64,000 nucleotides of DNA from Diabrotica undecimpunctata (taxonomy: Eukaryota > Arthropoda > Insecta > Coleoptera > Chrysomelidae): contig NC_092804.1 of the NCBI RefSeq assembly GCF_040954645.1, positions 147,507,108 to 147,571,107 of the forward strand, in the 5' to 3' direction. This document shows, piece after piece, positions 11,453 to 23,400 of this stretch. The position numbers were made by a program, and so were the translations under genes. The stretch's first letter is position 1, and every line of letters starts with the position of its first letter. The notes under the pieces were generated by a model. That model did not search any database and was not told the DNA's origin. It was given only the letters and a program-made list of their open reading frames with translations.

Positions 11453-14400
11453 TTGAAAGTTATTAAACTACATCTTGCTTTTCTACACGACCAACCTGCT
11501 TCAGTATGTTACAAAGGATTCACCAACACAAGCGTTAACCTCTTTTTGGCTTCCGAAGGACTTCCTACTAAGACTGAAGATCTACGAAAAATCCTTCTAG
11601 AATTTAACGATGCCTATGGAATTGGTAAAACTTTTAGGTCCTTTCTCACTTCGGTAAGAATTATTCACCTTATTATTCGAATCGTATGGTTTCACAATGC
11701 ACGTTAATTCTCCTACAAGAATTACCAAAACAACATCTACCATAATTGATTGTATTGCCTCAGATTTCTCACCCCTTGATGTACGTTCCACAATTAATAA
11801 TGCAGAAATCTCTGACCATGAAGCAGTATATACCAAGTTTAACATTATTAACAAACAATCTTCGAAAACCCAACATTCAGGTAGGATTTTTTCAGCCCAG
11901 AACTTTCGTAAATTCCAAAATTTGTACTTAACTTCTGGATGGCACTTTCCCTCTGTGAACGTGGACTATAATTTCAGTAATTTTTAGATAATCTTGTCTG
12001 TATTTTCAATAAGGTATTTCCTTTAATTAAAATTAAGTCAAAACATCACAAACCCTGGACTACCAAAGGTATCCGCATATCAGCCAAAAATATGCGTTCA
12101 CTACTGTACATCAAGATATTTACTACCATTTTCTTTGTCACTGGATATATCTCCAAGTAAAGAGGAACCTATCTAAAACTTATCAAAAACAGCCAAAACA
12201 ATGTACTACTAGAATCGTTTGGGAAGCTCTAAAAGTGTTGCAAGGGCAACTTGGTCCATAATAAACTAACTAATCTTCGAAATAAAACTAACACAGCTCA
12301 AACATTTTTTCTTCCAAACCCTGAAAATCTAAATGAATAACTTCGTTAATGTGAGTAAAAATATAACATCAGCTATTTTGCCATAACAAGATCCTATTAA
12401 TTATCTTCCCAATTCAAAAAAGGTCTCGAATTCATTCTTTATAAGACCAGTTGATAAATCTGAACTGATCCAATCAATCAGTAGTATCAAAATCACTATC
12501 TATAAAAATATTATCCATAACAATTTTTTTAAATCTTACAAATAATGTGTTGGAAGTCCTGGTATCACTAATTAATGATTCCTTTAAAAAATGTATATTT
12601 TCAGAGTGCCTAAAGACAGCTATTGTTATTCCTCTTTACAAGGATGGTGAAAAATCGAATGTCTTCAATTATAGACCTATTGCCTTGTAACGATAAGACT
12701 ACCAAAGAGAATTGAAGTACTATTATAAAAATAATACCTCAATCAACCATGGGAGCTTGTTGTCTATGCCTTGCTTAGCTCAGTATCTCAAGTGTGAGTT
12801 CGTCTTGTCTTAAACTAGGGATTGAACCTAAACTCTTAGCTGATAGCAAATAAGACAAATTTTAACTAAACATATTTATTAAAAAGAATAAAAAACAAAC
12901 AATAATTCACCCTGCCAAAGCTTCACAATAATTATTGATACTTATGACTTCGATGGGCTGCTTGTGTGTTGTAGATGTTAGGTCCTCCAATGGTCAATAA
13001 ATTTCCATATTTTGGTAAGAATTTAGGTTTGGGGTTAGGTCCTCCAATGGTTAATAAATATTCATATTTGATTTATTTGTGTTGGGGAAATGAAACTGGA
13101 ACGTTGTTAATAAACCCAATTTCCCCAATAAACCCAAGAGAATTTTCCTCAATAGACCATAAAAATGAATCCAATAATGTTTATAAATGTTAAAAAGAGG
13201 CAAAAAATAATCCCACCATTAAATGTGATTAACAAAAAATAGGAAGGGAATGAATGAATGAATGAAGTTAGCACAGATATCATAGGATGTTGCTATAGAT
13301 ATCATGAAACTAGCTTGTCTGTCAACACAGAATATTTAGTCTACCGGACAGAAAGAGAGATGGCGAATATTTATTGTACGGTACAGGAAGAGAGAGAAAA
13401 GAAAGACAGAGGAAGAAAAGAAAAACAGAGGGCGCCAACTACTTTTTAAATAAAAGATAGTAAAAAGAGAAATGAAGTTAAAGTAATTAATAAATTAATA
13501 AAGAAATTAAAATGAAATAATTATTTAAATATAAATTAATAGAGATGTGATGTTTATAACGTTACAGTTTTACTACCTGTCCTATCCAAAATTATTGAGA
13601 GACTTATAAAAGCCCGACTTATGTCCTTTCTCGTTAAAAACAACATTTTATTACAAAGTCAGTTCGGCTTTGTATCTAATAAATGTACCAGCGATGCTAT
13701 GTTTTCTGTACTACATTTCAATCAAGCACTAAACAATAATCTTTATCCTGCCTCTGTTTTTGTGACTATGCCAAAGCTTTTGATTGTGTAAATCATGATA
13801 TTTTGATAAAAAAACTAAATTTCTACGGAATTCGAGGTATTTCTTTGAATTGGTTCCAATCTTACTTGAGGGATAGGAAACAACTAGTTCGAGAAAATGA
13901 TACTGACTCTAGTCACAAAAGCATTGTATGTGGAGTACCACAAGGTTCAGTACTGGGTCGTCTACTTTTCCTTGTCTTTATAAATGACATCACTAACTTA
14001 AAAACCGATGAAAAAATTGTTCTTTTTGCTGATGATAGCAGTATTACCTGGAAGAACTCTAATATTGCAACGCTTCATGCAATTATAAAGTCTAATCTAC
14101 TTAAAATAAAAACCTGGTCCGACTCTAATTTACTCTCTTTTAACGTGGATAAGACAGAATCATTATCCTATAAAGGAGCTATTTAACCCTTGCTTCTTAA
14201 TAACAGTAAGATCAGTATAATTGATTCTGTAAAATTTCTTGGTATTTTTATAGAAAGCAACCTTAAATGGTCCCTTCATATCGATTTGCTAAGTAAGAAA
14301 CTAGCCTCAGCCTGCTATGCAATAAGATCTGTTTCGAAGGAAATGAATTTAGCATCTTCCAAAATAACATACTTTTTTTTGTTTGAGTCTCATCTTTAAT

Positions 14401-14575
14401 ATGGCCTTCCTTTTTGGGGTTCTAGTACAGCTGACCAATCTGATATTATTTTTAAATTACAAAAAAGAGCAATACGGTATCTTTTTGGCCTCAGTACAAT
14501 AACACATTGCAAAAGCTACTTAAAAAATCACGGGATTTTAACTCTTTGGGATAAAAAAGAAGGAACTAATGACTG
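11453..14575 (+). pseudogene. CR1-like LINE ORF2 (endonuclease end and RT), interrupted
   Basis: The last part of an AP endonuclease is readable at 11697-11980 (RITKTTSTIIDCIASDF, then EISDHEAVYTKF). RT starts near 12590 with ECLKTAIVIPLYKDG and FNYRPIAL. It is cut by an insert at 12686-13566 and resumes as LLPVLSKIIERLIKARL. It then continues with SQFGFVSNKCTSDAM, GVPQGSVLGRLLF (about 13935) and the active site LFADDSS (about 14025). FLGIFIESNLKWSLHI follows near 14240 and RAIRYLFGL near 14470. PQGSVLG and the domain order fit CR1/L2-type elements. Stops at about 14184 and 14398 and other frameshifts make it inactive. Confidence 0.85.
12686..13566. mobile_element. solo-LTR-like insertion splitting the CR1-type LINE
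   Basis: Removing 881 bp rejoins the RT codons exactly (IAL then LPVLS). The insert begins TGTAACG and ends CGTTACA, so it has the TG...CA ends of an LTR. The 4 bp on either side are GCCT and GTTT, compatible with a decayed 4 bp target duplication (two C-to-T changes). Inside, a segment of about 36 bp beginning TTAGGTCCTCCAATGG is tandemly repeated with differences near 12978 and 13038. No protein coding is visible. A non-autonomous DNA element with 7 bp inverted ends is the alternative. Confidence 0.55.
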
Positions 14576-15129
14576 AATGCTGTGTTAGAACTTTGAGGCT
14601 TACAGTTCTATAGTTAGCAACTAATACTTCTTTTTAATTATAAATTCTGCCCTAGTTTAAAGTTATTAAAAAGAGTATCTGAAAATATGCATCGTCGAGT
14701 AGACCGATTAACTTTTTCGCTTGAAAAGCTAAATTTATAACTTTGGAAATCTTCATGAATCCAAATACTAACGACGGAGGCATATACCCGTATCATTCGA
14801 GATATAGCCACCAGTGTGGCAGCTACAAGATTCAGCATCTGACCCTTCTAATACCGGCTCGATCTTCGGGTCTCAAGGGTTTAACGCTTAATCCGAAAGG
14901 ATCCTTTTGAAACATTGACGTACAGACGATGGGTTTATATTCCAAGAGTGTTGTTAAAATAAATACGGTGACAGAAAATAAGGATGTAAAATGTTTTTCA
15001 ACACTTAGTTGGGGTAATTTGGTAAGTGGTGTTTTCTAATTTGGACTTTAAAACTTGAATTTTTTCTACAGAACGTTGAGAAACAAACTCCTGTACATCT
15101 GAATACTTTTACATTTTTTATGCAAAATT
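14576..15129. other. no gene recognised
   Basis: A minus-strand frame of 66 residues (14638-14838) matches nothing I recognise. The stretch lies between the CR1-type LINE and the Penelope terminal repeat. Confidence 0.4.
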
Positions 15130-15617
15130 AATTCGGTATCATTATAAGACAAATTTTCTTTTTTGTTACCTCGGTGAAAAATTCTTCTAATAATTTAATT
15201 TTATCTGACTCATTTATATTGACAATTCAGACATATATTATACATTTTAAAGTAGACGACTCTAAAATGATATTGCCAATTTTAAGTTCCTGGGACGACT
15301 TTATTGTAAGATAATTCATTCGATTACATGAAATCAACTTTAACTTAAGTATATCCGTCAGAAAAAAATCATAGAATGTGAATCGTCTTTAAAAAGATAA
15401 CCATATGATTCCATAGTAAATCAATAGGACAAAACCAGGAAAAGAACTTCATAGTACTATTCCGACATGGTAAGTATTTGGTCTTACATTCGGTTTATAC
15501 CCAATAAACACCAAATTTTTAATTTATAGATATGTTATTCAGAAAACATAAATTATGTATCCTCGATATGTTACTGACTTACTAATAGTGGTATTTTCCT
15601 TTTACTAACTTCCTCTT
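15130..15617 (-). mobile_element. Penelope-like element, 3' end and terminal repeat (minus)
   Basis: Read on the minus strand this matches the copy at 56577-57060 almost base for base in order. The end of the protein (LKEEV then SKSVTY-like codons, 15540-15617) comes first, then the 3' UTR, then the terminal repeat that begins GTTGATTTCATG near 15330. The match stops exactly at the TTAA at 15618 and resumes on the other side of the piggyBac unit at 23401. The two pieces were therefore one element before that insertion. Confidence 0.85.
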
Positions 15618-15685
15618 TTAACCCTCCAGTACCCAAGTGGATTGCATTAGTAATCCATGCGTACTGGAACTCTGGAAAAGCAATA

Positions 15686-17868
15686 CACATAACCAAACTT
15701 ATATGGAATCACCCAGTATTTTCGATTTTGTAAAGCATTACTAATTTTTTTTGTTTAAGGAAAATGAACTACATTTTATAATAAACCAATTTAATTACTA
15801 TCAAAAAAAAAACAATCAAACAATGTTACAAATGCTTGAAATTAACAAAAACGCAAAAAACACGGACAAATGAAAACATTGCAATGGTTGACTAAAGAAA
15901 GATACAGTCTTGTTGTTTATTTTAATAGTCGGTGTTGCCACCTCTAGCTCTAATACAAGCTTCAATCCGACGAGGAATGCTTCTAATCAAATCGTCAACT
16001 TTTTCTTGAGGTAAGTTTGCCCATTCTTCTAGAGCGGCTTGAATGAGCTGATCCGCATTACATGGATCAGCCCTTTGAGCTCTAATCCTTCTTTTAATGA
16101 AGTTCCACACATGCTCAATGGAATTAATATCAGGTGAGCAGGCAGGCCAGCTTAGAACAGTGACATCTTCAGTTTCCAGAAAGTCTGTGGCAACTCTGCT
16201 GGTATGTGGAGGGGCATTTTTTTTATAGCCCTTTTTCTATCCGAATTGTCGAATAAAGGCCTCTCCCATTTCTCACCATTCATCCCTGTTGTGTGCTAGG
16301 CGTTTCCACATTGGTCCTGCTACTCTTTTGATATCGTCGCTCCAGCGCATTTGAGGTCTTCTTCTTGGTCTCTTCGCATCGTACGGTCGCCAGTTTCCGA
16401 CTTCTTTGTTCCATCTACCATCTTCGAGACGTTCGTTGTGTCCAGCCCATTTCCATTTTAATTTAGCTGCTTGTATCGCGGCGTCCTTTATTTTTGTTTT
16501 GTTCCGGATTGCTTCGTTCGTTTGCCGATCTATTAGTGAGATACCAAGCATCTGTCGTTCCATGGCTCGCTGAGTTTTTCGAATCTTGTCCATGTTCTTT
16601 TTTGTGAATGTCCAGGTTTGAGCTCCGTAAGTGAGAACGGGAAGGATACAAGAATCGAACACTTTGGTTCGAAGGTTTTGGGGTATCTTTTTGTCTTTCA
16701 GTATGTATGAGAGGTTTCCAAATGCTGCCCATCCCATTCTTACTCGTCTGCTTATTTCGGTAGTTTGGTTTTCTTTGTTTACCTTGATATTCTGACCCAG
16801 ATATATGTATTCTTCTACATGTTCCACTTTTGTTCCTTGGATGGTTATCGTCGGTTGATCATCTTTATTCGACATTAGCTTAGTTTTACTCAGATTCATT
16901 TTCAGTCCAGGAGGGGCATTATCGTGCATGAAAATGAAAATATTTCCCACTGTACCTCGCCACAGCCTAACTATGGGTTCTAGTACCAAATCGACATACC
17001 GCTGACCCGTTAAACTTTGCCATAAGGGCCGCAAAGGTGTTTTTTCTCCCATCATAATACCTCCCCAAAACATTACAGTTCTTACTTTATATTTTGGAAC
17101 GGATCTGGCAGTTTGCAGTCTAGCTTGTCTGCCTCGACCTCTTAAAACCCGAATTCAACGGTCATCTGATCTCAGGCCAATTCTGGTTTCATCTGAAAAA
17201 AGGACATTTTGTCAATCTTCATTTGTCCAGTTCTGGTGTTCCAGACACCAATTCAGCCGATAAATTTTGTTTTGCCTAGATAACACGGAAACCTTAACTG
17301 CCTCCTCCTAAATACATTTTGGAAATGAAGTCTCTTTCGTACTGTTTCAACTGAAATGTCAATATCTGCAATCTGCAAAAGTTGCCTTTGAAGCTCGGGA
17401 TGAGAAGAGGTTGAATTTCTTCTAGCTATTTGACCTAAAAGCCGGTCTTGTCGATCACTAGTTACTCTACGATGACTTTCTCTAGGCCTGTTCTTGAGTG
17501 TACCCAATTCTAAAAATCTTGCATATGTTTTTGAAACAACGCTCTGCGAGACGTGTAGCGTATCTGAAATTTTTTTTGTGACATTCCCTGCTTAACAAGA
17601 GCAACAATTCTTTCCCTCTGAACATCTGACAAACCTGCGTAAGGCATATTACCTTTTTTGAACACAAAAATTAACTTTACTCTGGCGTCTCGGTTTTACA
17701 ACTTGATACAAATAATAAAATTTTTCAATGTGTAGTTGATCAAATTTTATCAATTATGAATCGTATTTCCAACAAAAACCTTTATCTCTTACCTGCAAAA
17801 AAAGTTGTCATACATTTCTTATTATTACTAAGAAATACTGGGTGATTCCATATAAGTTTGGTTGTGTG
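15686..17868 (-). mobile_element. Tc1-like transposon with transposase remnant
   Basis: The element lies between TA dinucleotides (15684-15685 and 17869-17870). Terminal inverted repeats of about 36 bp begin CACATAACCAAACTTATATG and CACACAACCAAACTTATATG. The minus-strand transposase starts at 17647 (MPYAGLSDVQRERI, a helix-turn-helix domain). It has FSDET (first Asp, codon 17191-17193), MHDNAPP (second Asp, codon 16921-16923) and SIEHVWNF (Glu, codon 16114-16116). An RTE fragment sits inside the catalytic core. If it is removed, the second Asp and the Glu are 34 residues apart, the DD34E spacing of Tc1. Frameshifts near 17500 and stops near 17250 also inactivate it. Confidence 0.92.
16219..16909 (-). 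mobile_element. RTE-like LINE 3' fragment inside the Tc1 transposase
   Basis: Flanked by a perfect 11 bp target duplication GGAGGGGCATT (16208-16218 and 16910-16920). The minus strand encodes the end of an RT: GLKMNLSKTKLM, EYIYLGQNI, LTYGAQTWTFTK, KLKWKWAGH and RPQMRWSDDIKRV. This is the C-terminal pattern of insect RTE-type ORFs. The 3' end is an A-rich tail next to the left duplication. The open frame of 266 residues fuses Tc1 codons (up to NAPP) to RTE codons, so it is an accidental chimera and not a gene. Confidence 0.9.
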
Positions 17869-17870
17869 TA

Positions 17871-18156
17871 TTGTTTGAATATGGTGTCATTGTTTTAATG
17901 AGGTTTTAATAATACCACTGCAATTTATAATTGGCTTTATTTTATAAGTAAAATGTACATTAAATTAAAATAAAAAATATAAAAAAACAATGCAAATATG
18001 AAATATTTTTAATGAAATATAAACAATAAAAAAACAATAAAAAAAAATAAAAAAAAAATGAAAATTAAAGGACAAATACTATAAATCAAAGTTACGTATA
18101 ACCAAACCAAACGTTACAAACCAAACTAGGTTCAATTATATCCTAAATATAACATC
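17871..18156 (-). other. 3' flank of the piggyBac transposase
   Basis: A-rich non-coding stretch between the Tc1 element and the transposase stop, consistent with the 3' UTR and left arm of the piggyBac unit. It contains several AATAAA-like strings, which are not informative at this base composition. Confidence 0.4.
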
Positions 18157-18905
18157 TTAATCCGATTCAGACTGCATGTTCTGTTTTATCTTAGCACAAT
18201 TTCCACATATTTGATTTAAATATCCTGGACAAGTCCACTGATCACAGATGCTGCACCATTTTCTTGTGCTCTTATTCCTTGCTCGTCTACAAATATGAAA
18301 ACGCCCAAGGACCGAAGATCGAGTCGGAACTTCTTTAGAAGTTTTCATTATTTATTTTTAAAAGAAATTTAATTTTTACTTTTATTTCTGTTGATGTGTG
18401 AGTGTTGTCTAGTCGCCTTAACATCAGTGGTTTTATTAACTCAAACGAAATGTCCTGAAGAAAAATGTTTTGGGAGTATTGCAGTGATATTATTAGCCTT
18501 ATACAGGGAAAATGCATTAATTTCTGATATATTTAATAAATCAAAGAACACGGTGAGTGACCAACGCCGAGATTTACGGGAAACTCTCAAAATCATATTG
18601 TGCAGACAACTGGTCAACCAGATCCACACCGAATTTTGTTTTGTTGTAATCCGTTATTATTTCGGGTTTGTTCTTGTTTCCTGTTTTAGAATCAATACTG
18701 TCATTATAGTGCATGGTTAAAACAGCTAATATGACCTTATTTTTTTGGTACGTACGTTACCAAGATACATTTTTATTGGAGGAATTCGAATAGTGAAAAA
18801 TGTATGTTTCTGTTTTTAGACGTTATAAATTCTTGTGGTAGCTCCCTCTTACTTTTAGGAATTGTACCAACAATAGTTAATCGCTTTTTAAACAAGTTCA
18901 TCATC
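18157..18905 (-). pseudogene. piggyBac transposase, C-terminal half
   Basis: Minus-strand codons in several frames give TIVGTIPKSKRELPQEF, then VTYVPKK, KPEIITDYNKTKFGVDLVDQ (the third catalytic Asp region), SRRWSLTVFFDLLNISEINA and FLQDISFELIKPLM. The last ORF ends with a Cys-rich finger CSICDQWTCPGYLNQICGNC, the C-terminal zinc domain of piggyBac transposases. Frameshifts occur near 18620 and 18340 and a stop near 18770. Upstream, the part holding the first two catalytic Asp residues is missing; RTE fragments occupy its place. Confidence 0.85.
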
Positions 18906-19800
18906 ATCCAGCCTTCATTTATCACGTCCACTGCTGGATATAGGCCTCCCTTAAACTCCTCCATTCTTTGCGATTTTGTGCTCTTTGTTGCCAATTTTTC
19001 GTGATACGCCTGATGTCGTCAGCCCAACGTGTAGGTGGTCTTTCTCTACTACGTTTGTCTGCTCTTGGTCTCCAATGTGTAATTTTACTCGTCCATCGTT
19101 AGTCATTTGTGAGCTCACAAAAACAACAGCACTAAAAATGCGAGTGGCACAAAGGCGCATGGAAAGATCAATTCTCGGCGTGACAAACAAAGACAAAATA
19201 AGGAATCAAGACTTAAGGAAAAGAACAGGTATCAGTGATGTCGTCGAACCTATAGCCAAGCTGAAATGGAATTGGGCAGGTCACATAGCGAGAATGAAAG
19301 ACACAAGATGGACCAGAAAACTAATTGACTGGCGCCCAAGAGAAGACAAACGCCGCAGAGGATGACCATCAACACGCTGGATGGACGACATTGGACGAAT
19401 ATTCAAGAAATGGCAATAAGAAGCACATAACCGTGAAGAGTGGCGAAAAATGGGAGAAACCTATGTCCAGCAGTGGACAGAAGAGGTTGCATGATGATAA
19501 TGATGATGATCGTGAGTCATGCATTCTCGTTACATGGCCTGTCCAATTCCGTTTAAGTTCCGCTATGCGTTCCACAACATCAGCAATACTCGTCCTTCTT
19601 CGCAGATCTTCGTTTCTTATTCGGCTCCGCAACGTCACTCCCAGCATAGATCGTTCCATTCGTCTCTGTGCCACTCTAAATTTCGAAGCCGTAGTCTTGG
19701 TTAGAGTCATAGTTTCCGCCCCATAGGTCATGGCCGGTACTCCAATCAGTTTCAAATGGACGAGTTGGTTGTGTTCCACAGTAAATCTCCATATTTTAGA
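18906..19800. mobile_element. three RTE-like LINE 3' fragments in alternating orientation
   Basis: About 18906-19095 is minus, 19110-19500 is plus and 19510-19800 is minus. The plus piece encodes LKMRVAQRRMERSILGVTNK, KLKWNWAGHIARMKDTRW and RWMDDIGRI, and ends at a GATGATGATGAT tract. The last minus piece encodes TYGAETMTLTKTTAS and RVAQRRMERSMLGVT and meets the same tract tail to tail. The first shows the family's CATCATCATCC 3' end. The family is that of the LINE at 40289-42285. Together they lie where the catalytic core of the piggyBac gene should be. Confidence 0.8.
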
Positions 19801-19859
19801 TATATGCGTATTTGCTATCTACTAACGCAAATATTTTTATACTATATTTGGATGGTTTA

Positions 19860-20734
19860 CTGGGGATGTATTGACGGAATTGACATTTTCTCCTAAAAGC
19901 AAGTAATTACTCGGAAACTGTTAAATAATCTGAAGGTGTAAAATTTTTTAAAAAATTTTCAACAAAAAGTCCAAAAATGTCTCGTATAGGATCAAGTTAA
20001 TCCAGCTCTCACCTTTGTTATCTAGAATTAATCGTCAAACCTCAAACATCTCAGTAGAAATCGAAAAAGATTTAAAGACATTGTCAAGTAAATACCTTCA
20101 ACAGCAGTACCTTTTTATTATCCCACATTTGCAAAACATTTAGTCTTCCAGATTTTAGATCACCTGCTAAAAAGAGTATACCAATAAGTTCCTAAATCTC
20201 TTCGACGTCGGTCATTTTAGCATCTCTGTAGCGTTGGAAATTTGCTCTTACCTTCTTAATCTAGATGTTGGTACAACGCGTAATTTCTTTGACTATATTA
20301 TCATCTAGTATACATTTGAAACATTCAAACTGTGTTTTTGCGTTTCTAGCTTCTCTTATTGGTCCTGGTAACTTCAAAACAGTATTTGTTGCACGAGTTC
20401 TTGAAGTAGGCGCAGGACACATCTTACTCCACGTTGTTTTTTTGTCTTTGCCAAGATAGTATTTTGAAAATGTTTTTTCTTCATCTTCTTCCCCTTGAAC
20501 ATCTTCATCACAGTCTTGTTCCGATTCTTGTTCAGACATGATACATTGTTGTTCTAAAACATCATCAGATACATATTGCTCAACATTATAGTCATCTGAG
20601 CAGCTGTCGTCGTCACTGTCGTCGTCACTACCATCTATATTCGGCTCCTTGTAGCAAAAAACTGGGGTGTGTAGGAGGAGAGATGTAAAAGAAGAGTGGT
20701 CTATATATATGGGATAAAATTGATAGAAGTACAA
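19860..20734 (-). pseudogene. piggyBac transposase, N-terminal half
   Basis: The ORF 20734-20261 has the acidic N-terminus usual for the family (a Ser/Asp run, then Glu-rich) followed by KTTWSKMCPAPTSRTRA, NTVLKLPGPIREARNAKTQF and ECFKCILDDNIVKEITRCTN. After the stop the alignment continues in broken frames: TDVEEI, ELIGILFLAGDLKSGRLNVL (about 20180) and DPIRDIFGLFVEN (about 19980). This is the start of the DDE_Tnp_1_7 domain before the first catalytic Asp. It breaks off near 19860. Confidence 0.85.
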
Positions 20735-21651
20735 TAGATAACAATTAAGTAAAGAAGTATGAAAAAAATATTAAACGGAATGTGGCTAGACTAGCAATGT
20801 AGGCAAGAGAATGACCACTAGAAACTCAAGGATGGATACGGCCAATTTGCATGCCTTTTAAAGACAGTAAATCAGGAAAATATGTATGATGGATAGAAAA
20901 GAAGATATGAAAAATGAATAGATATAATGAAAATTAACAAAGAAAACAAATTGAGGGCGCCAGAAGAGGGATACTACTCTAAAAAGAGTAACGGTCACTC
21001 TTCTAGGTATCGTATACTGCTAATATTAATTAAAGTTGATGTAATAAACAAAAATGCTGTAAATGTAAAAAGGTAAGGAAATATTAATAAAAAATTATAT
21101 GCAAAACAAATTCAAGTTTATTAAATATAACTTCTTAGATTTTGACAATCTCTAAGTTACCAAAAAGTATATGAAAATTTCACAATATATTTTAACAGAA
21201 ATGTTGAAAACAACTATAACAAAAAGTTGAAAACTACACAGAATAACTCTGATATAGAGTGTACAACCTACATCTAGGTTAAAAAAAACAACCCTAAACA
21301 AAATAATGCTAACGTTGGAAGAACGTATAGCTAAGTAAATATATTATACTAACCTACAATATGACCAACAATATTGTTAAACACCTCTAAATTCAAATAT
21401 AAACAAAGTAATATATAAATGGGAACAAGCCAAGTTAAACAATTGAAACGGTCTATTATCCTGAAGGGATAATAACCAGAGTTAATAACGCAAGATAAAA
21501 TATAAAAAAAATTAGTTAAGTAAACAAATAATGAAATAATTAAAGTTAATAATGAAATAAATGGTTAATACAAAAAAACAATGGAAGATAATCTCTGGGT
21601 AGAATTTGAGCTCAAACTTACCGATACCTTACACTAAGGGGAGTTATATTA

Positions 21652-21720
<69 letters not shown>

Positions 21721-21749
21721 ATAAAAAAAAACCTATAACTGGTGAAACA

Positions 21750-21823
<74 letters not shown>

Positions 21824-23350
21824 CTGAAGCAAAAACCAACTGTCCTCCTAGGTGAAACAGTTGTCTGGAAGGATACTCCCGAATGGCTTCGGTGTCCCAG
21901 CGAAGTCCTCCTTGAGGTCCGAAATTAGCACGGAGCTGGTGCTAATTGGCTCAGTTCTGATGGTTACTGTCCTGCCCTACCTCTAGGTGCAGGCTGGAGA
22001 AAAAATGAGGATGGAGTAGACAATACCCCCTGGCTTGTCCCAATGACCCTGATTCTTATAGAGTTGAAGTGGTACTCTCCCTCGGATGTTCTGAGGGAAG
22101 TTTATAATTTCATGGGAGGTGGCTGAAAACAATTCCCCGTTACTTCTAGTCTCAACATTGATAAAAAGAAATCAAAGAAGAAGTGAGGAAAGTTTCTTTC
22201 ATCATAAGAAACCGGAGCAAAAAGATAATTATAGTAGATGAAAAAAAAAAAACACATCCAATCGGATGTAGCGTAACCTTGCTTCACATAGAGTAAAAAT
22301 ATAATGGCCTTGTACAAAATACTATATTAAAATATGAAATAATGAATCTGAATAATAGGATATGGATAAATTACTCTAATGTTCATTAAAATATCTGTGG
22401 AAATTGTAATAGATGTTACAGATTTACGGAAAATTCAGAATTTTAATCAGATTCATGCCAGAATGATTGTAAGCGGCCATACTATTCTTGAATTCGTGAC
22501 CCAAGGTCATTCTGAATACCTTAAGGATGTGGGATGTGGGAACAAAAAGTTAGTTTTTATAATATAAAAAAATAGTTACCAGATAGCTACTCAATTCCGT
22601 GCTAGAAATTTCACTTCAGCCTCCCGAGTTTCCGAAAACACCGTCAATTAAATGGTTACGGTTATACTTAAAACATTTAACTTCTTGAAGTGAAGGAAAT
22701 TCTATGCATTAATTGGATTTTCTTTCGCTAACTACCACCTTTGTACCACTTCAAACTCTCGATCAAAAGTGAATTTTAATTCACAGTTTGTTAACCAAGA
22801 GCCAGTTTTCATTCCCCCCAAATCTCCTGTCATCTCTCTGGTTCGCAATGGTACCAAATTTAGATCAGAGTGACAACTTAAATTATTAAAAATACACACT
22901 TAATGAGCAAATGAACACTTGAAGTTAGGCAACCCATACTACATCTCTGAAATTACTTTAATATAAATAGTAGTAAAAGTAACGACTGTTACATCCTGTT
23001 CGTTCTCTACTTCATTATTCAATTCTATCAGCATTTTTTCAAAAATATAGTAGCCGAATCATACTTTTTTTGATCGGGACATTGCTGATAACTAAAACAA
23101 TAATAAAAAAATGAATATTTGTTACTCTGTTTCACACAGAAAACTTACCTTAACCGCTGAATACAAAATATAATTTTTAGTTTAGGGTTACGTAAGTACA
23201 TGCGTGGATTACAATGGTAACAGAACACAATATATTTCTTATACCTACACACATCAAGCGACAGTAGTATACTAAAATAGTTCCTTATACTATGCCCTGA
23301 AGGTATAAGGAGATAGGCAACTTTATATACAGTATAGTCCGAATAGCAAT
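20735..23350. other. unassigned interior of the piggyBac unit with two (AT)n arrays
   Basis: No coding was recognised. Two AT arrays lie at 21656-21718 and 21752-21820, separated by 33 bp. The stretch 21840-22130 is much richer in GC than its surroundings. The block at about 20750-22330 may be a separate non-coding insertion: a GAGGGCGCCA motif at about 20953 also occurs in the solo-LTR-like insert (about 13428). The remainder up to the right TIR probably includes the transposase 5' UTR. Confidence 0.4.
21656..21820. repeat. paired (AT)n arrays
   Basis: Two pure AT tracts of 63 and 69 bp with a 33 bp spacer containing an A9 run. They could form an alternating hairpin or cruciform. Confidence 0.9.
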
Positions 23351-23400
23351 ATTATAAAATTCAATGGATTACGTATGTAATCCGCGTGTGTACTAGAGGG

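Larger units (their letters stand above)
15622..23400 (-). mobile_element. piggyBac-type transposon, composite, TTAA-flanked
   Basis: Both ends are TTAA (15618-15621 and 23401-23404). The imperfect inverted ends agree at about 28 of 35 positions: CCCTCCAGTACCCAAGTGG on the left and CCCTCTAGTACACACGCGG on the right. Each is followed by a small palindrome of GGATT and AATCC. The transposase lies on the minus strand with its N-terminus at 20734 and C-terminus at 18157. The unit interrupts a Penelope copy at a TTAA that exists uninterrupted in the copy at 56567. It has since received a Tc1 element, RTE fragments and probably the uncharacterised stretch at 20.7-23.3 kb. It is dead. Confidence 0.85.

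Noticed and set aside
14638..14838. 66-residue minus ORF (MLNLVAATLVAISRM...)
   Set aside because: Could be part of an unknown repeat, but no domain or partner sequence in the window supports calling it a gene.
16273..17073. 266-residue minus ORF taken as one gene
   Set aside because: It is a fusion of Tc1 transposase codons (up to NAPP) with an inserted RTE fragment; the joint is the GGAGGGGCATT duplication.
18391..18720. 109-residue plus ORF
   Set aside because: Antisense shadow of the piggyBac C-terminal coding on the minus strand.
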